DNA from: Burkholderiales bacterium
GTDB lineage: Bacteria; Pseudomonadota; Gammaproteobacteria; Burkholderiales; Usitatibacteraceae
DNA: 27,529 nt
Assembly: GCA_017880705.1 (NCBI GenBank)
Contig: JADGRS010000004.1
Coordinates: 1 to 27,529, forward strand
Direction: 5' to 3'
Of the stretch, positions 13,255 to 20,824 are shown in pieces. Both the position numbers and the translations under genes were made by a program. The notes under the pieces were generated by a model. The model worked only from the letters and a program-made list of their open reading frames with translations. It did not search any database and was not told the DNA's origin. Within the stretch, counting starts at the first letter, position 1; every line of letters begins with the position of its first letter.

Positions 13255-14775
13255 TCAAACGTGCGGCGGATGCGACGCTGCCTTGCGGTGCCGGAAGCGT
13301 GGGCTCTTTTCGAGCCGCGCGGCGAGCGACGCGATAAGCGCTGGGTCCGGCACCATGCGCGCCGCGAGCCATCCGCGCGCGAATGCGGCGAACGCCTCGG
13401 GCGGGGCCAGCTCGGCGAGGAGGCGTGCTCCCGTGGCGGCGTCGTTGGCCCGGCCGAGCGCATCCTGCAGGTCGGCGAGGCGGCGCGCGTAGCGCCGCTC
13501 CTTTCCCGCATGAAAGATGGAAGCGAGGCCTTCAACGCCATAGCGCAGGCGCTTCGCGTCGATGCGCACGCGATGGCGCTCTTCGGCCGGCATGCCCGCG
13601 AGGCCCGCGAGCCCCGCGAGCAGGCTCTTGCGCCGCTTGCGGATCCAGCGCGCCGCGAAGTCGGCGAGTGGTTCACTGGTTCCGCCGGCGGCCTCTTCCC
13701 CGATGCCGGCAAGCCAGCTCGCGAGATCGAGGACGGCGCGCGCATAGCGAGGCGAGCGCAGCGCCGCCCGCGCGTCCTCGCGGCATCGCCGCCGGTGCAG
13801 CGCCGCGCGCCGCGCGAGCGTGCGTGATATCGACGGATCGCCGTAGGCCGCGGCGAGCGCGGGAAGCGATTCGGTCGCGAAAACGTCCCAGTCGCGTGCG
13901 GCGCCGAGGGCGCGAGTGGCCTCGCTCCACTCCGCGCGCCATGCCTTCGCACGCTCGTCGCCGATCGCGGCGTGGAACATGCGGAGCGCCGAGCGCATCC
14001 GGCGCAGCGCCACGCGCGCCTGGTGTACGAATTCCGGCGCCGCCGCGCGCAGCACGCCTTCCTCGTTCCCCTGCAGCTGGTCCAGCGCCGCGGCGACGAG
14101 CGCACGCGCCGCGGGGAGCGGGCCCATGTCTTCCTCGAGGCGGGCCGGCGAGGCCTTCACCGGACGAAGCGGCGAACGGTTGAAGAGCCGATAGCCGCGC
14201 GCCGCCTTGGCAGTCGCGCTGGGGCGAAGCGCCACTTCGTCGAGAAGGCGCCGGGCGAGGCCGAAAGCGTGGGCGGGATCGCCCGCGATGCACTCGATCT
14301 CCACCTCCGAGATCTCTTCGCGCCGCCCGCGGCTTTCGACGAAGCCGCAGTCGAGCGCGACCTCGAGGCGGCAGCCGGCGGCGGGCTCGAGCTGCCAGGC
14401 GGTGCGCTGGAACTCGACGGTGAACGCTTTCGCGAGAGTTCGGTGCAGGCTCGCGGCGCCGTCGAGCGCGGCCAGCGGTGTTTCGGCGAAGAGGGAAAGG
14501 TCGAGCACGGGGCCGGGCCGCTCGAATTCCCATTCGTCCCGCGAGTGAAGGCCTCCCGTCCCGCTGCGGCCGGCCTTGAGGCACTGAGCCCAGCGCCCGC
14601 CCGAGCGCCGCAGGCGCAGCGCCATCCCGGCGCCGGCGAGCGCGCAGTCGGGCGTGTCGAAGTAGAGGCTCGTCATGCGCATGCGCCGGGGCTTTGTCCC
14701 GGCGAGGGCCGCCGCGCGCAGGAGTGGCGCGCGCGCGCTGCGATCCACGTCCAGCTTGAGCTCGACCTCGGCCAT
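13255..14775 (-). CDS. CYTH-CHAD protein (inorganic triphosphatase / polyphosphate-binding)
   Basis: A 506-residue cytosolic protein. The N-terminal CYTH domain (1 to about 205) opens with EVELK, the ExExK signature of triphosphate tunnel enzymes, and later has SEVEIE with its metal-binding Glu residues. The C-terminal CHAD domain (about 222-490) is Arg- and His-rich, with EFVHQARVALRRMRSALRMF (His251) and HRVRIDAKRLRYGVEGL, the two conserved His/Arg helices that bind polyphosphate. The architecture matches E. coli YgiF, a triphosphatase. The start at ATG 14775 lies 2 bases after the tryptophan dioxygenase stop (TAGCCATG), so translation is coupled to it. The polyphosphate:AMP phosphotransferase follows on the same strand, supporting a role in polyphosphate or triphosphate turnover. 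Confidence 0.9.
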   Translation of the reverse strand: MAEVELKLDVDRSARAPLLRAAALAGTKPRRMRMTSLYFDTPDCALAGAGMALRLRRSGGRWAQCLKAGRSGTGGLHSRDEWEFERPGPVLDLSLFAETPLAALDGAASLHRTLAKAFTVEFQRTAWQLEPAAGCRLEVALDCGFVESRGRREEISEVEIECIAGDPAHAFGLARRLLDEVALRPSATAKAARGYRLFNRSPLRPVKASPARLEEDMGPLPAARALVAAALDQLQGNEEGVLRAAAPEFVHQARVALRRMRSALRMFHAAIGDERAKAWRAEWSEATRALGAARDWDVFATESLPALAAAYGDPSISRTLARRAALHRRRCREDARAALRSPRYARAVLDLASWLAGIGEEAAGGTSEPLADFAARWIRKRRKSLLAGLAGLAGMPAEERHRVRIDAKRLRYGVEGLASIFHAGKERRYARRLADLQDALGRANDAATGARLLAELAPPEAFAAFARGWLAARMVPDPALIASLAARLEKSPRFRHRKAASHPPHV

Positions 14776-14777
14776 GG

Positions 14778-15536
14778 CTAAAGCGCGGTTCGCGCGCGCC
14801 ACAGCTCGGGAAAGAGCTCGACTTCGACGACGCGGCGCAGGTAGTTCACTCCCGAAGTGCCGCCCGTGCCGCGCTTGAGGCCGATCACGCGCTCGACCGT
14901 GGTCGCATGCCTGAAGCGCCATTGGCGGAACGCGTCCTCGAGGTCCACCAGCTTCTCGGCGAGCTCGTAAAGGTCCCAGTTCCCGGCGGTCGAGCGGTAG
15001 ACCGCGACCCATGCCTCGCAGACCGACTCGTTGAAGGCGTACGCCGCGCGCCAATCGCGCTCGACGCATTCGCGGTCGATCGTGAATCCGCGGCGCCGCA
15101 GGAGCCGTATGGCTTCATCGTGGAGCGACGACTCGCGATGCAGCGCATCGAGGCCCGTGAAGATCTCGGCGCGATGGCGGTGCGGCTCCATCCTGACGGC
15201 GTCCTTGTTTCCGAGGAGGAACTCGATGGCGCGATACTGGAACGACTGGAACCCCGAAGCCGCGCCGAGGTCATCCCTGAACGACGAATACTCCGCGGGG
15301 GTGAGGGTGGCGAGGACGTCCCACGATTGATTGAGCTGCGCCATGACGCGGGCCACGCGCGCGAGCATCTTGAAGGCGGCCCGCTGGATGATGAAGAGCA
15401 TCTCGTTGTGGTCGCGCGAGCGCGGCTGCTGCGCGGCGAGCATCCGGTCGAGGTGCAGGTAGTCGCCGTAGCTCATCGCCTTCGAGAAGTCGAGGCGCGC
15501 GCCGTCGGCGGGGGAAGGGGCGTTATCTTGGGCCAT
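14778..15536 (-). CDS. kynA: Tryptophan 2,3-dioxygenase with an internal deletion of the distal haem-pocket helix
   Basis: Recognisable along its whole length as a haem-dependent tryptophan 2,3-dioxygenase, first enzyme of the kynurenine pathway: [53 protein letters not shown] (proximal His210), GTGGTSG. It is only 252 residues, against about 280-298 for relatives I recall. At residues 51-52 FIIQ is followed directly by [10 protein letters not shown]; in typical enzymes about 27 more residues lie between, beginning HQ(T/V)SELW and carrying the distal histidine (His55 in Xanthomonas). The reading frame is intact, so this is an in-frame loss and not a frameshift. The product may be inactive or altered. 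The start at ATG 15536 has no clear Shine-Dalgarno. Its stop is coupled to the CYTH-CHAD gene. Confidence 0.87.
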   Translation of the reverse strand: MAQDNAPSPADGARLDFSKAMSYGDYLHLDRMLAAQQPRSRDHNEMLFIIQRAAFKMLARVARVMAQLNQSWDVLATLTPAEYSSFRDDLGAASGFQSFQYRAIEFLLGNKDAVRMEPHRHRAEIFTGLDALHRESSLHDEAIRLLRRRGFTIDRECVERDWRAAYAFNESVCEAWVAVYRSTAGNWDLYELAEKLVDLEDAFRQWRFRHATTVERVIGLKRGTGGTSGVNYLRRVVEVELFPELWRARTAL

Positions 15537-15547
15537 GGGGCTTGTAA

Positions 15548-15560
15548 GGCTAGTCTAGCC
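15548..15560. repeat. Short inverted repeat in the kynA-arsS divergent promoter region
   Basis: GGCTA-GTC-TAGCC is a perfect 5+3+5 palindrome, 12 bases upstream of the tryptophan dioxygenase start. On the minus strand it contains TAGACT, which could act as a -10 element, so the palindrome may be an operator overlapping that promoter. It is short and may also be chance. Confidence 0.4.
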
Positions 15561-15584
15561 TCGTTCGACTCACCGGGGATTGGG

Positions 15585-15590
15585 TAAGAT
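15585..15590 (+). promoter_or_regulatory. Putative -10 box for the arsS operon
   Basis: TAAGAT, preceded by TTGGG in a locally less GC-rich stretch, lies 23 bases before the arsS ATG at 15614. It agrees with TATAAT at five of six positions if the third base is ignored. The upstream TTCGAC (15565-15570) is the best -35 candidate, but its spacing is short (14 bases). No other promoter-like sequence is evident before the nine-gene run. Confidence 0.4.
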
Positions 15591-15613
15591 GCCTCCAGCA
15601 AACACCGACCATC

Positions 15614-16576
15614 ATGCACGCGACGCTTCCGCTCCTCGTTGAAACCGATTTCCCGCCGCTCGGGCGCCGTCGCCTCGACACGCTGCAGGTGAACGTCGGA
15701 TACGTATGCAACCAGACGTGCCTTCACTGCCACGTGAACGCCGGGCCGACGCGCACCGAGTCGATGACGCGCGAGACGGCGGACCAGGTGCTCGAGTACC
15801 TCGCGGCGAGCGGCGCGACCACGCTCGATCTCACGGGCGGCGCGCCCGAGCTCAATGCGCACTTCCGCCATCTCGTCACCGGGGCGCGCTCGCTCGGGGC
15901 GCGCGTGATCGACCGGTGCAACCTCACCATCCTCTTCGAGCCGGGCCAGGAGGATCTCGCGCGGTTCCTCGCGATGAATCGCGTCGAGATCGTCGCGTCG
16001 CTGCCCTGCTACACCGCCGAGCTCGTCGATCGCCAGCGCGGCGAAGGGGTGTACGAGCGCAGCATCGCGGCCATCAGGATCCTGAACGGGCTGGGCTACG
16101 CACGCGACGGCAGCGGCCTCACCCTCGACCTCGTCTACAACCCGCAGGGTCCGACGCTGCCGCCTTCGCAGGAGAAGCTCGAGGCGGACTACAAGCGCAT
16201 CCTCGGCGACAAATCCGGCATCGTCTTCAACCGGCTCTACACGATCGCCAACATGCCGATCCAGCGCTTCGGCTCGACCCTTGTCAGCAAGGGCCAGTTC
16301 GGCGAGTACATGAGGCTCCTGCGCTCCTCGCACAGCGACGCGAACCTCGACGCGGTGATGTGCCGCTCGCTCGTCTCGATCGATTGGCGCGGCTACCTCT
16401 ACGACTGCGACTTCAACCAGATGCTGGGGCTGCCGCTGCGCATCGCGGGAAAGGCGCGCCCCCACCTGAGGGACGTGATGAGCCGCGATCTCGACGGCAA
16501 CGCGATCGCGGTGCGCGACCATTGCTACGGATGCACCGCGGGCCAGGGATCGAGCTGCGGAGGCGCGCTCGCATGA
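15614..16576 (+). CDS. arsS: ArsS-like radical SAM enzyme with Cys-rich C-terminus
   Basis: A 320-residue radical SAM protein. The SAM-cluster motif is CNQTCLHCH (Cys32, Cys36, Cys39), followed by NAGPTRTE and DLTGGAPELN. The C-terminal part has MCRSLVSIDWRGYLYDCDFNQ and ends CYGCTAGQGSSCGG (Cys304, Cys307, Cys315), which fits auxiliary cluster ligands. This is the TIGR04167 family. In characterised arsenosugar producers ArsS adds a 5'-deoxyadenosyl group to dimethylarsenite made by ArsM. No arsM is in this window, so the true substrate here is open. The gene starts at ATG 15614 and overlaps the next gene by ATGA, the first of several such overlaps in this run. It diverges from tryptophan dioxygenase. 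Confidence 0.88.
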   Translation: MHATLPLLVETDFPPLGRRRLDTLQVNVGYVCNQTCLHCHVNAGPTRTESMTRETADQVLEYLAASGATTLDLTGGAPELNAHFRHLVTGARSLGARVIDRCNLTILFEPGQEDLARFLAMNRVEIVASLPCYTAELVDRQRGEGVYERSIAAIRILNGLGYARDGSGLTLDLVYNPQGPTLPPSQEKLEADYKRILGDKSGIVFNRLYTIANMPIQRFGSTLVSKGQFGEYMRLLRSSHSDANLDAVMCRSLVSIDWRGYLYDCDFNQMLGLPLRIAGKARPHLRDVMSRDLDGNAIAVRDHCYGCTAGQGSSCGGALA

Positions 16577-17562
16577 ACCTGGCGCAAGGCGCACGGCGCG
16601 AAGATCCTTCCATGGCGCGGCTCGGGCCGGGTCGGGCGTGTCCGCTTTCCTACCGGTATCCGCCCGCGGTTTTCCGGCGCGATCCCGAGATCGTCGCGGA
16701 AACGATCTACGTGATCGGCGGCCTCTACGGAAACGTCGAGGCGCTCGAATGCGCGCTTTGCCTCGCCGCGCGGGAACCCGGTCCGGTGAAGATCGTCTTC
16801 AACGGCGACTTTCACTGGTTCGACGTATCGACCGGCGACTTCGAGCGCGTGACCCGTGAAGTGGCCCGGCACGTCGCGCTGCGAGGCAACGTGGAGACCG
16901 AAATCGCCTCGGAGGACACGGGCGCGGGCTGCGGCTGCGCGTATCCGGTCGACGTGAGCGATGCGGAGGTCTCGCGCTCCAACGAGATCCTCGCGCGGCT
17001 GCGCGAGACGTCGCGTGCGTTCGCCCCGTCGCGGGCCCAGCTCGCCGCGCTTCCGATGCACCTGGTCGCTCGCGTGGGCGACGCGCGCATCGGTATCGTG
17101 CACGGTGACGCGGCTTCGCTCGCCGGATGGGGATTCGCCGCGGATCGCCTCGACAATCCCGCCCATCGCCGCTGGATCGAATCCGCGTTCCGGGATGCGC
17201 GGGTCGACGTCTTCGCGAGCACCCACACCTGCCTTCCGGCGTTCCGCGAGTTCGCGCTCGACGGTGGCACGGCGATCGTCGCCAACAATGGCGCGGCCGG
17301 CATGCCGAATTTCCAGGGCCGGCGGCGCGGGCTCGTCACGCGCATCGGCCGCGCCGCTTTCGACGGTCCGGAAAGGATCTACGGCCTCCACGGGCGCGGG
17401 TTTCATGTCGACTCCCTGGAGCTCGCCTATGACCACGAGCGCTGGGTCGAGCGCTTCCTCGCGAGCTGGCCCGAGGGCTCGCCGGCGCACGCGTCCTATT
17501 TCCGGCGCATCGTCGAGGGCCCGCGCTTCATGCCCGCGCAAGCCACGCCGCGCGCGGCATAG
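16573..17562 (+). CDS. Metallophosphoesterase-like protein with degenerate active site
   Basis: A 329-residue protein with the order of calcineurin-like phosphoesterase motifs but several altered. Motif I, normally GDxHGN, reads GGLYGN (49-54), losing both Asp and His. Motif II is NGDFHWFD (Asp79 kept). Motif III is RGNVE (Asn106 kept). VHGD (176-179) is present. The usual GHTH reads ASTH (His218 kept). A Cys-rich bit, GAGCGCAYP, lies at 117-125. The fold call is therefore sound, but normal two-metal catalysis is doubtful; it may bind one metal, use a different chemistry, or act as a binding partner. The ATG overlaps the arsS stop by 4 bases and the stop is 4 bases before the patatin ATG, so it is fully embedded in the operon. 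Confidence 0.75.
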   Translation: MNLAQGARREDPSMARLGPGRACPLSYRYPPAVFRRDPEIVAETIYVIGGLYGNVEALECALCLAAREPGPVKIVFNGDFHWFDVSTGDFERVTREVARHVALRGNVETEIASEDTGAGCGCAYPVDVSDAEVSRSNEILARLRETSRAFAPSRAQLAALPMHLVARVGDARIGIVHGDAASLAGWGFAADRLDNPAHRRWIESAFRDARVDVFASTHTCLPAFREFALDGGTAIVANNGAAGMPNFQGRRRGLVTRIGRAAFDGPERIYGLHGRGFHVDSLELAYDHERWVERFLASWPEGSPAHASYFRRIVEGPRFMPAQATPRAA

Positions 17563-17566
17563 GCCC

Positions 17567-18556
17567 ATGGCGACGCGCCCGGCGAAGCGCAAGCGCGTCA
17601 ATCTCGCGCTGCAGGGCGGCGGCTCTCACGGAGCCTACGCGTGGGGCGTGCTCGACAGCTTCCTCGAGGATGGCGGCCTCGAGATCGAGGGCATCTCGGG
17701 CACCAGCGCGGGCTCCGTGAACGCGGTCGTGTACGCCTACGGAAAGATGATCGGCGGCGCCGACGGCGCACGCGAGCTGCTCGCCGCGTTCTGGAAGCGT
17801 CTCTCCGCGAGCGGCACGGGATTCGCCAATCCACGGGCCTTCCGGATGTTCAAGATGGTCACGGGCTCGGTGTCGCCCTACCAGTGGAATCCGTTCAACT
17901 GGAACCCCTTCCGCGATGCGCTCGTCGAGACCGTCGATTTCGAGAAGCTGAGGCGTTGCAAGTCCACCAAGCTCTTCCTCGCGGCCACCAACGTGGAGAC
18001 CGGCAAGGCGCGCATCTTCACGACGCCCGAGGCGAGCGCGGACGTGGTGATGGCCTCGTCGTGCCTCCCGTTTCTCTTCCAGGCGGTCGAGATCGAGGGC
18101 TCCCACTACTGGGACGGCGGCTACATGGGCAATCCCGTGCTCTATCCGCTCTTCTACGAGACGAAGTCGCGCGACGTGATCATCGTCCACATCAACCCGA
18201 TCGAGCGCCCGGGCGTGCCGCGCCTCGCGCACGAGATCGAGAACCGTTTGAACGAGATCACGTTCAACGCCTCGCTCATCAAGGAGCTTCGCGCGGTCGT
18301 GTTCGTGCAGAAGCTCGTCTCCGAGGGCTGGCTGAAGCCCGAGTACCTCCCCAAGCTCAAGAACGTGCTGGTTCACTCGGTGCGCGCGGACAAGGTGCTC
18401 CTCGACCTGTCGATCGAGAGCAAGTTCTCGCTCGACTGGCCGTTCCTGCAGGAGCTCTACCGCCGCGGCCACGACGCGGGCCGTGAATGGCTCGAGGCCA
18501 ACCGGCGCCACCTCGGCCGGCGCTCGAGCGTGGACCTGCGCGCGCAGTTTCTCTAA
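17567..18556 (+). CDS. Patatin-like phospholipase (RssA/YlbK type)
   Basis: A 329-residue cytosolic lipid hydrolase. It has the oxyanion motif GGGSHGAYAWG (17-27), the nucleophile elbow GTSAGS (Ser47) and the catalytic Asp in DGG (Asp183). The dyad is intact, so acyl-ester hydrolysis is expected, most likely on phospholipids. The N-terminus MATRPAKRKRVNLALQGGG has no signal peptide. It begins 4 bases after the phosphoesterase-like gene and is followed after 39 bases by the TVP38-flavoprotein gene, the largest gap inside this operon. Its presence beside two glycosyltransferase-type genes and a TVP38 lipid-handling domain raises the idea that the pathway's product or acceptor is a lipid. Confidence 0.88.
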   Translation: MATRPAKRKRVNLALQGGGSHGAYAWGVLDSFLEDGGLEIEGISGTSAGSVNAVVYAYGKMIGGADGARELLAAFWKRLSASGTGFANPRAFRMFKMVTGSVSPYQWNPFNWNPFRDALVETVDFEKLRRCKSTKLFLAATNVETGKARIFTTPEASADVVMASSCLPFLFQAVEIEGSHYWDGGYMGNPVLYPLFYETKSRDVIIVHINPIERPGVPRLAHEIENRLNEITFNASLIKELRAVVFVQKLVSEGWLKPEYLPKLKNVLVHSVRADKVLLDLSIESKFSLDWPFLQELYRRGHDAGREWLEANRRHLGRRSSVDLRAQFL

Positions 18557-18595
18557 CCGCACCGCCGGCGCACCTGCGCCATCAGGAAGGCCGCC

Positions 18596-20821
18596 ATGAC
18601 CAAAGGCAAACTCGTCGTCCTCGCAGCGATCGCGGTGCTCATCGCGGCGTTCTTCGTGTTCGACCTGAAGCAATACGTCTCGATCGAGTTTTTCCAGGCG
18701 CAGCGCGCGGCCATCGACGCGTACGTGATGGAGAACCCGCTCCAGGCCGCAGCGGCGTTCTTCGGCATCTACGTCGCGGTCACCGGGCTCTCGCTTCCGG
18801 GCGCGGCGATCCTCACGCTCGTCGCCGGCGCGACGTTCGGGCTTGTCTGGGGCACGGTGATCGTCTCCTTCGCGTCTTCGCTGGGCGCGACGCTCGCCTT
18901 CCTCGCGTCGCGCTATCTCCTGCGCGATTGGGTGAAGGGAAAGTTCGGCGACAAGCTGAAGCCGATCGACGACGGCATCGCGCGCGAGGGCGCCTTCTAC
19001 CTCTTCGCGCTGCGCCTCGTTCCGGCGTTTCCGTTCTTCGTGATCAACCTCGCGATGGGGCTCACCTCGATAAGGACGCGCACCTTCTACTGGGTGAGCC
19101 AGGTCGGGATGCTCGCGGGGACCATCGCGTACGTGTACGCGGGAACGCAGCTCGGCCAATTCAAGATCTCGGCGGGCCTCGTCGCCGCGTTCGTGGTGCT
19201 GGGGCTCTTCCCGCTCGTCGCGAAGAAGGCGCTCGATGCCCTGAAGGCGCGCAAGGTCTATGCGAAGTGGACGCGGCCCGCGAAGTTCGACAACAACCTC
19301 GTCGTCATCGGTGGGGGCTCGGCCGGACTGGTGTCGGCGTACATCGCCGCGGCGGTGAAGGCGAAGGTGACCTTGATCGAGAAGCACAAGATGGGCGGCG
19401 ATTGCCTCAACACGGGCTGCGTGCCTTCCAAGGCGCTCATCGCGACGACGAAGCTCCTCGCCCACATGAAGCGCTCGAAGGAATTCGGCATCCGCTCGGC
19501 GACCGCGGAGTTCGACTTCGCAGAAGTGATGGAGCGTGTGCGGCGCGTGGTGGCCGAAGTCGAGCCGCACGATTCGGTCGAGCGCTACACGAAGCTCGGA
19601 GTCGAATGCGTCCAGGGCACGGCGAAGATCACCTCCCCCTGGACCGTCGAGGCCACGCTCCCCGACGGCACGAAACGCGTCATCAGCACTCGCGGCATCG
19701 TCATTGCCGCCGGCGCCGCGCCCTTCGTTCCGCCGATCCCGGGGCTGAGGGAATCGAAACCGCTCACCTCGGACACGGTGTGGGACATCCGCGCGCTGCC
19801 GCGCCGCCTCGTCGTGCTGGGCGGCGGCCCGATCGGCTGCGAGCTCGCGCAGTGCTTCGCGCGACTGGGCGCGAAGGTGACGCAGATCGAGATGCTGCCG
19901 CGCATCATGATCCGCGAGGATCCCGAGTTTTCCGAGCTGGTCGCGAAGCACTTCCGCGCCGACGGCATCGAGGTCCTCGCCGGCCACAAGGCGAAGGAAG
20001 TCCGCTCCGAGGGGGGCGAGAAGGTGGTGGTCGTCGAGCACGAGGGCCGCGAGAAGCGCATCGCGTGCGACGAGATCCTCTGCGCCGTCGGCCGCGCCGC
20101 GAACGTCGAGGGATACGGGCTCGAGGAGCTCGGCATTCCGGTGACGAAGCAGAAGACCGTGGAAGTGAACGAGTTCCTGCAGGCGCACTATCCGAACATC
20201 TTCGCGGCGGGCGACGTCGCCGGCCCGTACCAGTTCACCCACACCGCCTCGCACATGGCGTGGTACTGCGCCGTGAATGCGCTCTTCGGCCGGTTCAAGA
20301 AGTTCCGCGTCGACTATTCCGTCATCCCGTGGGCGACCTTCACCGATCCGCCCGTGGCTCGCGTTGGTTTGAACGAGACCGACGCGAAGGAAAGGAAGAT
20401 CCCGCACGAGGTCTCGGTCTACGGCATCGACGACCTCGACCGCGCGATCGCCGACGGCGAGGCCGAGGGCATCGTGAAGGTGCTCACCCGGCCCGGGACC
20501 GACAAGATCCTCGGCGCGACCATCGCGGGCGAGCACGCGGACGATCTCATCGCGGAATTCGTCTTCAGCATGAAACACGGCGTGGGACTGAACAAGATCC
20601 TCGGCACCATCCACGCTTATCCCACGCTGCCGGAGGCGAACAAATTCGTGGCGGGCGTCTGGAAGAGGAAACAGGTGACCCGCGGGCAGATGGCGTTCGT
20701 CCAGTCCTTCAACGAATGGACGCGCGGCGAGGCCGGGATCGGCGCCGTGGTGGCGAAGCTCTTTTCCCTCGGTGACAAGCGCCCCTATTACGAAGTTGCG
20801 GAAAATCACGGAGACGACTGA
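18596..20821 (+). CDS. TVP38/TMEM64 membrane domain fused to a mercuric-reductase-like flavoprotein
   Basis: A 741-residue fusion. Residues 1-215 are a TVP38/TMEM64 (VTT) membrane domain with about five helices, including GLSLPGAAILTLVAGATFG and RLVPAFPFFVINLAMG. From about 233 follows a class I pyridine nucleotide-disulfide oxidoreductase: FAD motif GGGSAGL (239-245), redox pair in GGDCLNTGCVPSK (Cys270, Cys275), NAD(P)H motif GGGPIGCELAQ, FAD motif in FAAGDV, and a C-terminal dimerisation domain. Near the end the family's HPT element reads HAYPTLPEANK, with Tyr675 where lipoamide dehydrogenases have the catalytic His. No HMA domain or C-terminal Cys pair of true MerA is seen. It probably delivers NAD(P)H electrons to a disulfide or metalloid at the membrane; the substrate is unknown. 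Confidence 0.9.
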   Translation: MTKGKLVVLAAIAVLIAAFFVFDLKQYVSIEFFQAQRAAIDAYVMENPLQAAAAFFGIYVAVTGLSLPGAAILTLVAGATFGLVWGTVIVSFASSLGATLAFLASRYLLRDWVKGKFGDKLKPIDDGIAREGAFYLFALRLVPAFPFFVINLAMGLTSIRTRTFYWVSQVGMLAGTIAYVYAGTQLGQFKISAGLVAAFVVLGLFPLVAKKALDALKARKVYAKWTRPAKFDNNLVVIGGGSAGLVSAYIAAAVKAKVTLIEKHKMGGDCLNTGCVPSKALIATTKLLAHMKRSKEFGIRSATAEFDFAEVMERVRRVVAEVEPHDSVERYTKLGVECVQGTAKITSPWTVEATLPDGTKRVISTRGIVIAAGAAPFVPPIPGLRESKPLTSDTVWDIRALPRRLVVLGGGPIGCELAQCFARLGAKVTQIEMLPRIMIREDPEFSELVAKHFRADGIEVLAGHKAKEVRSEGGEKVVVVEHEGREKRIACDEILCAVGRAANVEGYGLEELGIPVTKQKTVEVNEFLQAHYPNIFAAGDVAGPYQFTHTASHMAWYCAVNALFGRFKKFRVDYSVIPWATFTDPPVARVGLNETDAKERKIPHEVSVYGIDDLDRAIADGEAEGIVKVLTRPGTDKILGATIAGEHADDLIAEFVFSMKHGVGLNKILGTIHAYPTLPEANKFVAGVWKRKQVTRGQMAFVQSFNEWTRGEAGIGAVVAKLFSLGDKRPYYEVAENHGDD

Positions 20822-20824
20822 GAC

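Noticed and set aside
14778..15536. Calling the tryptophan dioxygenase a frameshifted pseudogene
   Set aside because: The frame is intact from ATG to stop and all motifs outside the missing segment are conserved, so an in-frame deletion describes it better.
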